64,000 nt of DNA, from NCBI GenBank assembly GCA_003344405.1, contig NOWV01000068.1, positions 124,001 to 188,000 on the forward strand. The letters run 5' to 3'. Shown in pieces: positions 38,467-50,049 of the stretch. Under the pieces are notes generated by a model, which was given only the letters and a program-made list of their open reading frames with translations, was not told the DNA's origin and ran no database searches. Numbering within the stretch: position 1 is the stretch's first letter; each line of letters begins with the position of its first letter. This DNA is from Trichoplax sp. H2. Its lineage: Eukaryota > Placozoa > Uniplacotomia > Trichoplacea. The position numbers were made by a program, and so were the translations under genes.

Positions 38467-41400
38467 ATGGCTACTGCTACCAATCGTACTCCTAGCGCGG
38501 CAACCAACAACGTTAGGAATGCCAATTCGAAAAAAACGTAAGTCTGGACTATTGCCTACTTCTTGGAAGTCTGTAACTTAATGCACTTTTATGCGCCCTC
38601 TACTGTATACTCTACAGTCAATAACAAATGGAAAGTAGTCAAGGATAATTCGACAAAGTGTATTGCTGAACGATTAGCAAAAGGATATCTACACTCGTAC
38701 TAGGCTATATATATAGTTTAGAATGGAATTCCAAAGAAATAGGTAGTGTCATTGCAAACGATACTCGAGTTGCGGCATTGAACTGTCAATTGCAGCGGTT
38801 GGTACTACATTTTGTTATTTGCTACCGTATCGATATTTGTAGAGATAGACTGTGCCATCCAATACTGTTTCATGCACAAAACGCAACATTACGCTACTCA
38901 TGTTTGTCTTCAACTTGCGACTGAAAGTAACACGCGGAGTTGATCATTTACTACAGTAGCATAGTACAGAGATTACAATTTAGTCTTCTTTTTGGAAATG
39001 GACACAAGCAGAAGCTTTCATTTGTTCAAGAGTTACCATCTAACTATGTACTGTATATTAATAATAAGTAGCACTCTTACTTCTGGCTATCCAGTCCAAT
39101 AGAACTTTGTCAAGATACAGTACCGTAAACAGTGGACAGTAACAGTACTGGATAGTATGAAAAAGTAGACAGTGAAATGTAGAGCGTAGGCAAAGATCGC
39201 CTATCCTATCGGTCGGTTACAACTCTACTGCCAATAAGTACAGTCTACAAGTAATGATCGCGACATAAAAATAGGGTAATAGACACCCTTTAAGAAAGAA
39301 ATAACCATGATAATTCCTTTTTATATTATGACTTGCTTGATGATTAATTTTTTTTTTTTTGGGCAAATTATTTTGCAGTGAAGACTGGAAACAAAATCTA
39401 CATCGTCCAGCTCCCGACAAACGTATCAGAACTAGTGTAAGTTCAACTTTCAAGGGTGTTTTTTTTACAGTATACAATACAGAGTACCGTACAGCAGGTG
39501 CTGTTATAGGTACCGTAGTCACTTTTTTTCCTGTCTAGTTCTTCACACTCCTTCAGTACTGTAGTTACTGCACTGCCTTTGAACACGAGTCGACACGAGC
39601 GTTTTCTTCTCACCCCTGCTGTGATGCCGTGGTGCTGGGCGTACAGTGTACAGTGTACAGTAGACTGTACTGTACGGTACAGACGCTAAAGCATTTGACT
39701 GTAATTCAAAATTTCTAGTCGTTCGTTGTTTGGATTATTGACTTTTGGCCTTGAGGACGTGATTGTTATGAAATAAAATGAAATTTAAAATGTATTTTTC
39801 ACTAGCAATAACTATCTCCCTAGTACTGTAATACTACTATTATGTCAATCCTTTGTTGATCCATTACACCTAGGATTTTACACACTCATTAGAATCGATC
39901 CAGTGATAATTGCGCCAAGTTGAAAACATAGTGGAGATAGTTTTAGCAATTTTTGATATAGTTATGCTATTGACGCAAGTAGAATGGCAGCGAAGCACGC
40001 TCTATTTTCCTTTTGTTCGTAAAACCTTACCTGTCATACTATCGCCAAATGCAGTAGCGGATTGTTGTTCTTTAAAGCACGTTGATGAATGGAATAGGAC
40101 GCTCTTAATGCATCTCCCTCACTAAACTACATAGGATGTTACAAATACGAAAGGCAATGATTTTGAAGATTACTGCCTCAAGCGTGACCTATTAATCGGA
40201 ATCTTTGAGAAAGGATTTGAAAAACCGTCGCCAATTCAGGAAGAAAGTATTCCCGTCGCTGTTTCTGGTAAAGATATTATAGCGAGAGCAAAGAATGGAA
40301 CAGGCAAGACTGGTGCTTACTTGATTCCATTATTACAGCTAACTGATCCAGACAAGAACGTCGTTCAATGTAAGTGTACAACGATAGCTATCATTGAAAT
40401 TGCTCTTGTTGTACTTGTATTAAAATTAGGTCAAATATATGAAATGAAACTGCATGCATCTATCGCACTCAAAGTATGTTTCCTTTATAGCGATTGTCTT
40501 AGTTCCGACTCGTGAATTAGCCTTGCAAACTAGTCAAATTTGTAAAGAACTTGGTAAACATATGCAAATAAATGTTATGGTAACAACTGGTGGTACAAAT
40601 CTCCGCGATGATATTATGCGTTTAAATGATCCAGGTATGCCGTACCTTTCTTTACAAATTTTAGCCTACAGTGGCTTTGTATGACACAGTTTAGATTGCA
40701 TGTAGTCTCCCATTCAGCACCAGTGACCACTGCTTGTCGTTGTTATTAAATCATAGTCCATGTTATGGTTGCAACTCCTGGGCGCATGTTCGATTTAGCC
40801 CGTAGAAATATTGCTGATTTAAATAACTGTAAACTTCTGGTCCTGGATGAAGCAGATAAGCTGCTATCTATGGATTCTAATGAATACTTGGAAGGATTAA
40901 TTAGATTACTCCCCGATAGAAGACAGATACTTATGTATTCAGCTACTTTCCCAGTTTCAGTATGTTCCTTTAAGGTAATTTTTGGTGCTATTTCGTAATT
41001 TTACTTGTAATGTATTCCTTTTTTGGAATATTTTGAATCTGTCATTGTTTATATCTTGTCGTTAATTGTTGTTGTGGCAGGATCGACACTTACATAATGC
41101 TTTCGAGATTAATCTTATGGACGACCTAACATTGAAAGGTATTACACAGGTAAGGGAGAAGTCGATAAATGCTCCTTTTTGCCTGCTTTAGAGTCATCGT
41201 ATGAAGTTGTTATCTTACCTTGTCAACTTTGATTTCATAGTATTACGCTCATGTTCATGAACGTCAGAAAGTCCACTGCCTGAATACATTATTCGCAAAG
41301 GTAATCAGCATCAGTCTATTTTAAAATTGAGTAACATTGTCATTTGGTTATATCTCGTTCTTACATAATAAACGAACTAACAAGTGGATCCTTTTTATTT

Positions 41401-41938
41401 TGGATAGCTGCAAATAAATCAATCCATCATATTCTGTAATTCCGTACAGCGAGTAGAACTACTTGCGAAAAAGATTACACAATTAGGATACTCTTGTTTT
41501 TATATTCATGCTCAAATGAGTCAACAGGATAGAAATCGGGTTTTTCACGATTTCCGTCGTGGAGAATGCCGTAACCTTGTATGCACTGGTAGGTGGTATT
41601 AGTTAAAGCAAAAAGACATTTCTTACTATCGTTACTGAATGCCTAATTTTGCAATATCTTCTTTTTTCCTCACAGATCTTTTTACAAGGGGTATTGATAT
41701 TCAAGCTGTAAATGTAGTTATTAATTTCGACTTCCCTATAAGTTCGGAAACTTATTTACACAGAATTGGACGATCGGGACGATTTGGTCACTTAGGATTA
41801 GCAATTAATCTTGTAACCCCAAACGATCGACGTAGTCTTTATCAAATAGAAGAAGAGCTTGCAACGACAATTAAAGCTATACCACAAAATGTCGATGCGC
41901 GTTTGTATGTAGCTGAATTTCAAATGTCAGACCAGTAA
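38467..41938 (+). CDS. DDX6: DDX6 (Dhh1/Me31B), DEAD-box RNA helicase of P-bodies
   Basis: ATP-dependent RNA helicase that represses translation and activates decapping, cytoplasmic. Nine exons, 432 aa, continuous phase: 38467-38537, 39379-39436, 40135-40369, 40491-40634, 40757-40974, 41081-41149, 41241-41300, 41408-41588, 41676-41938. Exon 1 encodes a low-complexity N-terminus ([15 protein letters not shown]); exon 2 [19 protein letters not shown]. Motifs: [16 protein letters not shown] (Q motif), AKNGTGKT (I), PTRELALQ (Ia), [13 protein letters not shown] (Ib), VLDEADKLL (II), YSATFP (III), [16 protein letters not shown] (IV), [17 protein letters not shown] (V), and [19 protein letters not shown] (VI). 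The FDFP/GLAIN stretch is specific to the DDX6 family. The protein is shorter than human DDX6 (483 aa), mainly in the N-terminal extension. Intron 1 is long (0.84 kb) and holds two non-coding frames. Confidence 0.97.
39640..39695. repeat. Short TACTGTAC cluster in DDX6 intron 2
   Basis: GTACAGTGTACAGTGTACAG and GACTGTACTGTACGGTACAG occur in succession in the intron between exons ending 39436 and starting 40135, showing that the palindromic word is not confined to intergenic DNA. Confidence 0.75.
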
Positions 41939-43491
41939 GAAGTGATCAACTCTTTTTGTTTTCCACGCAAGAGTATTTGATAAAGATGAAACTCTTATAA
42001 AATTGGGATTACGTTTTAAAATTTCTCGTATTCTAATCTTATCTTTGGTAATACTTGCGTTTTTTAAAATTACTACGGTATTTAGTATACTAAACTACAA
42101 AATTTTGATTGTCAAGAGCCTACTAACGCACTGAGTTAATACCTTCCTTTTAAATTTGATATCTATTTGTGCGTTATTTAGTAGACCTTCAATTCATTTA
42201 TAAAAATAATTATGTAATCATGTACAAAGTATGTATGTAGATACGTAATGTAAATGATATATAATGTAATTGTTATTATGCTACGAAAGCTTCATTATGC
42301 GTAGCCTTAGTAGCTACACTAAATAATTCACAAGTTTGGTCGCTATGTAATGTTATACTGTATGTTCTTCCGTAATGTACTGTAAAGATCTATTAAGTCG
42401 CATTTGCCACCAAACAGCGGCAGTTGTGCTCGAATTTTCAAGCCACTATACTTTGTTTACACTGTTAATGTATAGACTAAGCGTTTGCTGGTCTACTTTA
42501 ACTAATGTAATACATAACATTCTCTTAAATTACCGCTTTGTAGAAAGAGCGAGGAGACAGCTTTGTTCATACTGCAAACCTATTGTTATAATCTCTGCTG
42601 TTGGATAAAACTAGTTTATTTTTTGTTGTTTTCGTAATCGAACAACGGCTGAATTTTTTTTTTGGTTAAACTTTACTAAAATACTTCATTCGATTTCCTA
42701 CTTATGAAAATATTGGTTGATGCCTTACGAAAGATGAAGTTTAAAATTGAAGCCGTTGTAAATAGCATAGGATAAAAGATATAATATGATTTATGTTTCT
42801 GACTTGTGATAAATGATAAAAGCTGTCAGAAATTGAAGGACTTAATATTTCTGTCAAATTTGGTGTATACCTTTATGGTAAAGATGTATGGATAAACTTG
42901 ATGATGCAACTTTATGACAGAAAATGATTTCGATTGTATGCAATAGTCCTCTGGTAACGTAAAAGTAATACTGGGATTGTTGGTATGGATTACTGGAAGA
43001 TGTGATGAGGATCATTCATGGCAAAGTTATTGGAATATATCTCAATGACTGGTATCGCCATCCACTGGCTTCCTTGTAAAAGAGAACTGAAAGACACAAT
43101 TCTGTAGGTGTATTGTGCTAGAGATAGAGACCCTACTGGAGAAGAAATTTTAGACCAATGAATGAAAAGGAAAAATCTTCAATTCAATCGTCACCTACAT
43201 TGTTATAATTTCCGGAAATGATGACTGACAGAAGTTTAGTTTAATTTCGAAATGATTTTCCGTGAAATTAGTTTGTTACTGTTGAGAATGGTCATTGGCA
43301 ATAGTGGAGAGTACTGGAGACTCGTCAGCAATGAAGTCTAATCTAGCTCCATTTCTGTCGATGTTTGATTACTGTGGTCACCCTAATCGCCTTTGAACAA
43401 TTCTCTGACGTGGGTTACAGCATAGTTCAAAATTATATCATGTATTGCACTTTAACTAGATTTTAACGTAGTTGTCGGCATGTTGTAGACT
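41939..43491. other. Intergenic region after DDX6
   Basis: AT-rich sequence holding the DDX6 3' UTR. Open frames such as 42375-42608 lack splice or domain support. No repeat worth listing was seen. Confidence 0.55.
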
Positions 43492-43623
43492 ATGGCTTTC
43501 GATGATCAGACATTTAGAATTATAAAACTTTTGATAGTAATCGGAGCCATCCTAGCTTTCTTGACAGTAATAAGAGGTTCTGTAGTATTTCAGTGGATAC
43601 TGATTTATTATGGCATTACATAA
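43492..43623 (+). CDS. Possible 43-aa single-pass membrane peptide
   Basis: ATG at 43492 opens a 43-codon frame (MAFDDQTFRII, a run of about 20 hydrophobic residues, then RGSVVFQWILIYYGIT and TAA). An AATAAA follows at 43674-43679, about 50 bases after the stop, the distance expected for a real mRNA end. The layout of a short polar N-terminus and one hydrophobic helix is that of many small membrane subunits. I do not recognise the family. It could also be the last exon of a longer gene or chance; the AT-rich background makes short hydrophobic frames common. Confidence 0.35.
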   Translation: MAFDDQTFRIIKLLIVIGAILAFLTVIRGSVVFQWILIYYGIT

Positions 43624-44246
43624 GTATGTTGTACTTAGTTTATTGTTATCCCTAATTTACTGCTGTAACGTGGAATAAATCTTCTAAATATCAATGAATT
43701 GTATGTGTCAGTGTATTGTGCTATTTCTGGTTGAGTTTCGTCACCAGTGGTGAGTTTATAGAGATTTGCCGCAAGCTAGTATATCCGCCAGCTAATATAT
43801 ATTGCGAGGGAAATTAACTTATAAGCAAACGCAATTCTAGTTATTTCAGAACCGTAGCATTTTATTAATTATAGTTTAATCAGGAATAGATGAAATAGGA
43901 TTTGACTCGAAAATGAATAGTCACATTGTTAGGTAATGAAAATTTTGTGTCGTTCAATATTGTTATACGTTACGTGCTCCAGGCATATCGTTGTCGAATG
44001 CAGTTTACGCACATAGATCGAATGGTCGTATCCTATGGCTAGAAATCAATGATTATATACACTTTTGAAAGATATGTGATGGAATAGATTCGAGTGATTT
44101 CTATCTTGCGGGTCGACTATTATGATTACTGAACTATTTACGACAGCAATTGGGCTAGTCATTGTCGATATTTCAAACGCAACTAGGCTTTAGAGAAAAT
44201 TAATGATATGCCTAGATTGTATTGATGAAAATCATGATAAACAGAT
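43624..44246. other. Spacer before the GPN1 3' end
   Basis: AT-rich and without recognisable genes. It contains the AATAAA at 43674 and the GPN1 3' UTR on the other strand. Confidence 0.55.
43674..43679 (+). terminator. Candidate poly(A) signal after the 43-codon frame
   Basis: AATAAA about 50 bases after the TAA at 43621-43623. Its spacing is the main support for the small frame being transcribed. Confidence 0.35.
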
Positions 44247-47200
44247 TTAGTCTTCCGAATGACGTAAGAAACGTTTAAAGGATTCCTCTTCGAGCGGCCT
44301 TTCATTATCTGTAATTATAAATTTGATTTGATAATAATTATTGAACTTCGGTAGGATATTATACTTCGTATTGATTACGGGTACATGAAAATAAATAAAC
44401 TGGATATAACCTTCGTCGGTTGACATGGTGTTATCTTCTGCGTCGTCTGGATCAGCAAACGTTACATGAGGCCGTTTTCTCATTGTTGGTTCTGTATAAT
44501 ACAGATAAATACTTTTTTGAGTATAACATAGATGTTAACTAAGTTAACAAAACCGTAAGTTAATCTGTTGATTCCAGTAAACAAATCTTAGAATTTCTCA
44601 CCACAGACGTCATCAGTAGTGACAGGCTTAGCTTTCATAGGTACTACATCAGCATCTTTTAAGTCATCTTTTAGTTTTCGTAACTGTTCTTGTTGCTCCT
44701 CACTCTTTAATTGATTCTATAAGGCGTCAGATAGTAAGCATATAAATTGAAATCTTGTCAGGATTGTATTTACTACCACTGCACAATGATTTTCAAAATA
44801 GGATAAAAATTATGTTAATCAGATATCATAAACCGGTGGTAAATTTATGTGAAATACCTTTTTCTCGACAAGTCTGTCGTATTCTGGCTTGTATTGACTG
44901 ATAAATTAAACATAATTTCATTTAAAGAATAGGTGTTAATTCCAAATAAGATCTGTCAATATATAGTCATCTTACGTTAGATATTCTTCTCTTGCACTAT
45001 CAACAGCGGTAAAAAATTCATCTAAGCCTTCACCAGTAACAGCAGAAACCCCAACAGTCTATAGAGGAAGGTTGTTAATAATGTGCTAATCAACTAGTAA
45101 AAAGTTGTAACATACGTATTGTGAATACCTTCAGATTATTATAGAATTCATCTAGAACAAGATTCATAGAACTAGTCAAATTAGCCATATAAGAGCCTTC
45201 CTGCAAGGAAAAATATTGGGGCCGTAACGTTAATAACTGCATATCAGCTACTTAAGTTAAAATCTTTGATGACATGCTTTGCAAAATTACTTCATCAACC
45301 GCTTGCTGAAATGACTCAAAATCAGTCATCCACTCGATAGCAAAATCGTGGCTCACTATATCAATCTGAAGAGATTAAGGTTAAAAGTTAATGTCATATA
45401 CTAGTACACAAGTATTGATATGTTTAAGCACCGTATAATTAGTAAGGTGGAACATTATACGCGTTACTTATTTCTTACTTTATTCATAACTAAGACAAAT
45501 GGCAGTCTTGATTTGTATAATATACTGAAATAGCAAAATACGAAAATATTTATTGTCAAATTGATGAATAAATGCTAAAGATAACAGTAATCTATCCATT
45601 CTGTTATTCACCTGCAAGCATAAAGCATATTGGACATAAAAGTAATGGGGCTTACACATCTAGAGGTGTCCATAACATAAACAATGACAGTGGGACAGGT
45701 TGATGCCTGAAGTATAGAAAAAAGTTAAGTTAAATTGAATTGCTGTCAATAGCAGTATGTAATGTTTGCAACTTGCTATTTCTTTCTTAATCAAAACGTA
45801 AATTAAGCATTTAGCATTCACCAGCGAATCAGTGATGATTGAACCAGATGCTGACCAAGTAAAAACTTCAATTTGACCAGGAGTATCAAATAGTACGTAT
45901 CTAATAAAATTAATGATGACTATTTCAGATAATGTATTCATTTCATATTGCATAATTTAAATTCCTTACTTATAGTCGTGTTGCTTTTTTTCTATAAATT
46001 TAATTGCCTACCCAAGAAATGAAGTTTAAATAATGAGTATCATGACTATTATCGCAAATTAAATAATCGTTACGTGTTTCATTTTAATTGCAATTCATAG
46101 GGGCTAGATTTTAAAAAGCTAGCTAAAGAAGTAAATTATAATTTAACATTATAGTATCATTTTTACCTGATCAAATCGCGTCGCAAATAAATTAAGCGAT
46201 GTTACGATTCCTCCATTGGGCCCTAGTCCGTACCTAGGAGATATTACAGCTAAGGCAAATAGAAATTTACGTGCTTATTGAATTTGAAGTATTGATAAGA
46301 CGAGGTAGTATCGCTACCTTGGCATAAAAATTAGGAGGACAAAAAGTAGTAATCAAGTATAACTATAGTATTTGCAAACAGAGAAGCATGTTAAGATACT
46401 GTTTCATAACTTCTTTGTATTTAACAGTGTCCCGGATATCTGCAAATGTAAATGGTATATTAAAATTAATTGTTGATTGTATGACTATGAATGTTACATT
46501 ATAATGGAATTTCAGTATGTCAACTATATCGATTGACAGCAGTTAATGCTTCACAGAAAAGATATTAATATCTGGATTAAAGATAACTTGCTGTAGCAAT
46601 AAAAGAAATCTATTTCTATTTACTTATGTCAACAGACAGAGACAGTTAATATTATACTTTGCTATATCTCGTCTAGCTTAGTTAACCTATATTAGCTGGA
46701 AAAGGGACTTCATGTACAGCAGGATCCAGATTGACAATATATGGCGGAGTTTGACGGCTATGTAAGTACGCATTAACTCTCTAATATATCACAAAATAAT
46801 GCAATCAGAATGATACAGACAATGGACAGAAATTAATGCAGGTTATCCATACAGATAGATAACCTATATCATAATTTAGCAATAACTAAAATGGAGAATA
46901 ATACCGATTGCATCAATCTTAGATACGTTACGGTAGTCCATGTGTTATTCAATAATAGTCATTGAAAGTGTTTTATAGTCTCATTATACAGTGCATGTAA
47001 AGTAGTATACAGCTTGGAAGCAAAATACAAACATAGATGGAATTAGTTACCATTTACTACTGACGCTGCATATGTACGTACCGGTTGCGTTTTTTATCTA
47101 ACTTAATTGAATAGCATCTTTAAAATTAATTTATTTAACAAGAGATGGTGAACACAGTGATTATTTTATCCAGAATGAATTGCTTGTAGTTTACTAATGA

Positions 47201-48021
47201 CAAGCGGAAGGGACAATAGACGAATGATACTGTATATCACTTCAAGTTTCTATCAAGATGCAATTGCAATTAATATGATGCGAGTACTGGCTGAAGCTAT
47301 CAGCGAAATGTTTCGAACGTCAATGGTTTACGAATGACTAACAAGTTGACAAGAGACAAACATTACCGGTGAATGTCGATCTGTTGAGGTTTGTATCAAG
47401 ATGCAACTGTAATGAATAGGATGCGAGTTCTCATTGAGAAGATCAGCGAACTATTTAGAATAGAAATGGTTTACTAATGACAAACAAAATGACAACAGAC
47501 GAACGCTACCGCTGAATGTAGATCTGTTGAGGGTTGCATCAAAATGCAACTGCAAGTTAATATGATTGGAGCACTCGCTGAGAGTACCAGCGAAATCTAG
47601 AGGAACTACTTGGCTTGGCAGTCTCCTTTTGTGGATAATACAATGTACTTTTCTACGGCATGTAGAGCAATTGGAATCCTTTACGTGCTTACTTCTATCC
47701 TATCGATCTATGCATTCCATTCTCATTTGCGTACAACCTGCTCTACAAATTATCCATTGATATTATGTCGATAATATCCCTAACACTGGCATTCTCATGG
47801 CATTAACAGCTAGCAAAAGGAGTCTAGAGCGATGGACATTGCTGCTATTGCAGCCCTACCTGGACAAAAGTTGTTTTACCAGATCCAGCCATTCCAAGGC
47901 AAATTAAGCAAGTTGCCATGTCTTCTTGAGCAGATGCTCCAGCAGTTTCTTGGCTATCTAACTGGTGATGATCTGACTTGAAATGTTCTTCATCAGAATT
48001 CAAGTTGTGTTGCTGAGCCAT
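44247..48021 (-). CDS. GPN1: GPN1 (XAB1), GPN-loop GTPase
   Basis: Cytoplasmic GTPase, partner of GPN3, needed for assembly and nuclear import of RNA polymerase II. Fifteen exons in continuous phase, 382 aa: 47860-48021, 46687-46780, 46400-46439, 46167-46233, 45970-46007, 45822-45900, 45612-45706, 45479-45524, 45291-45365, 45129-45200, 44976-45058, 44858-44897, 44602-44716, 44411-44491, 44247-44308. Seen: P-loop [43 protein letters not shown] carrying the Gly-Pro-Asn loop; [20 protein letters not shown] (G3); [22 protein letters not shown] (G4); [27 protein letters not shown] (G5). The tail is acidic with [14 protein letters not shown] helix. Length fits human GPN1 (374 aa). Intron 1 (1.08 kb) holds a threefold 143-bp repeat. 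A diverged copy of exon 1 lies about 290 bp upstream (48225-48308). Confidence 0.96.
47205..47600. repeat. Three diverged tandem copies, 143-bp period, in GPN1 intron 1
   Basis: The phrase TCAAGATGCAA(T/C)TG...GAATAGGATGCGAGT occurs at 47253, 47396 and 47539, exactly 143 bases apart each time, followed in each copy by a TCAGCGAA(A/C)T(G/A)TTT-like end. The copies differ by substitutions and small indels, so the array is not recent. Confidence 0.8.
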
Positions 48022-48224
48022 TTTGGATGGGGAATAGAGTCATGCTAGTTTGACGACTCTCCTTACTATGACGGCATTGACACGGTATTGTATAGCCAGT
48101 TGACTACACGGTACTGTACACTCACTTCACCAGTACTGATTGGTGGACTGCTCACAAGGTAAACGTATCGTACAGACGCTACACCTCAGCTCAGGTACGT
48201 GACAGTACTGCGCAGTAGCAGAAG

Positions 48225-48308
48225 CTGCAGAAGTTTCTTGGCGGTGTAATATGATGATCTGACTTCCAATTCTTCTTCATCACAACTGGAGTTCTGTTGC
48301 TGAGCCAT
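48225..48308 (-). pseudogene. Diverged second copy of GPN1 exon 1
   Basis: Read on the minus strand, an ATG at 48308 opens MAQQQNSSCDEEELEVRSS, compared with [17 protein letters not shown] in GPN1 exon 1. DNA similarity continues through TTTCTTGG and TGATGATCTGACTT, then is lost before the P-loop. It lies upstream of and in the same orientation as GPN1. It may be a relic of a local duplication or, less likely, an alternative first exon; I see no P-loop equivalent and no convincing donor. Confidence 0.6.
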
Positions 48309-48339
48309 TTTGATGGGTAATATTGTCATCATAGTTTGA

Positions 48340-49357
48340 TGGCTATATTATAGTCATCTAACTTGGATAGCTATATTACTATGACGGCATTTACCGGCTG
48401 CCCTGGAAAGCCCTGGTAATATAGTCATCATAGATTGATGACTATATTCTAGGCCTCATTGATTGATGATTGTAATACTATGACAGCATTTACCGGCTGC
48501 CCTGGTAATATAGTCATCAAACTATGATGACTATATATATTTGGTAATATAGTCATCAAACTATGATGACTATATATATTTGGTAATATAGTCATCAAAC
48601 TATGATGACTATATATACTTGGTAATATAGTCATCCAACTACGATGACTATATATATTTGGTAATATAGTCATCCAACTACGATGACTATATATATTTGG
48701 TAGTATAGTCATCAAACTATGATGGCTATATATATTTGGTAATATAGTCATCAAACTACGATGACTATATATATATGGTAATATAGTCATCAAACTACGA
48801 TGACTATATATATTTGGTAATATAGTCATCCAACTGCGATGACTATATAAATTTGGCAATATAGCCATCAAACTATGATGACTATATATATTTGGTAATA
48901 TAGCCATCCAACTACGATGACTATATATATTTGGTAATATAGTCATCCAACTACGATGACTATATATATTTGGTAATATAGTCATCATAGATTGATGACT
49001 ATAATACTATGACGGCATTTACCGGCTGCCCTGGTAATATAGTCATCAAACTTTGATGACTATATTACTATGACGGCATTTACCGGCTGCCCTAGAAAGC
49101 CCTAGTAATAAAGTCATCATAGTTGGATGGCTATATTATTATGACGGCATTTACCGGCTGCCCTGGTAATCTAGTCATCATAGATTGATGACTAGATTGA
49201 TGACTCTATTACTAATCTATGATGACTGCATTACTATGACGGCATTTACCGGCTGCCCTGGTAATCTAGTCATCATAGATTGATGACTAGATTGATGACT
49301 ATATTACTAATCTATGATGACTACATTACTATGACGGCATTTACCGGCTGCCCTGGA
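48340..49357. repeat. Composite satellite: 39-bp palindromic units framed by a GC-rich motif
   Basis: Twelve units of exactly 39 bp start at 48504 and every 39 bases up to 48933, with a truncated thirteenth at 48972. Each contains arms ATATAGTCATC(A) and (T)GATGACTATAT around a short centre. Around the array, a second motif GACGGCATTTACCGGCTGCCC occurs at 48383, 48482 (one change), 49011, 49072, 49143, 49238 and 49333, separated by further variants of the same palindrome, some with CTAGTCATC arms. Because 39 is 13 codons, the array stays open on the minus strand for 179 codons; I consider that frame a repeat artefact. Confidence 0.92.
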
Positions 49358-49949
49358 AAGCCCTTGCTACAATACTGTCCCTTGAATATGTTACAGTAGC
49401 ACTACAGATAATTGTACTGCACTGTGCACTCTACTGGTTCTTGCAGTGAACCACGTGACTTATCCAAGCCTGAAAAGCAATTGAAAGCGGTCAAGTGGAG
49501 TGGAATACGGTAACTGCAGAGCACAAAGTCGTCGCTATTATAATGGTACCGAAGTATACCTACACTACTGTACATTAGACCACACTCATTTTCCAATGAT
49601 CGCTTCTATCGTTGATAACGCCTAGTGTATGGCACGTAGTATTTGACCGGCTGCCTTGGAAAGCCCTTGCTACAGTACTGTCCCTTGAATATGTTACAGT
49701 AGCACTACTGATAATTGTACTGCACTGTGCACTCTACTGGTTCTTGCAGCGAACCACGTGACTTACCCAAGCCTGAAAAGCAAATGAAAGCGGTCAAGTG
49801 GAGTGGAATACGGTAACTGCAGAGCACAAAGTAGTCGCTATTATAATGGTACTGAAGTATACCTAAACTACTGTACATTAGACCACACTCATTTTTCCAA
49901 TGATCGCTTCTATCATTGATAACGCCTAGTGTATGGCACGTAGTATTTG
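49345..49949. repeat. Tandem duplication, 303-bp period
   Basis: The segment starting CGGCTGCC(C/T)TGGAAAGCCC at 49345 repeats from 49648 with few differences, up to the shared CGCCTAGTGTATGGCACGTAGTATTTG. Examples of differences are CAATACTG/CAGTACTG and TCGTCGCTATT/TAGTCGCTATT. It abuts the palindromic satellite and starts within its GC-rich motif, so the two repeat systems share a boundary. Confidence 0.9.
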
Positions 49950-50049
49950 CATTAGCAGTTCAACGCCATCGCGCATACTCGTTGATAGGAAGCACGGACG
50001 TACGGATGACTGTAGTCAGAAGTCCGTTCGCACTCTCAACCTATCCAAC

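Noticed and set aside
48449-48988. A 179-codon minus-strand frame with a 13-residue repeat
   Set aside because: It is the 39-bp palindromic satellite read in frame. Period divisible by three and lack of stop codons explain it; similar residues arise from either arm.
48383-49357. CRISPR-like alternation of a conserved motif with intervening sequence
   Set aside because: Eukaryotic context, irregular spacing (61-530 bases), and the intervening sequences are related palindromes, not unique spacers.
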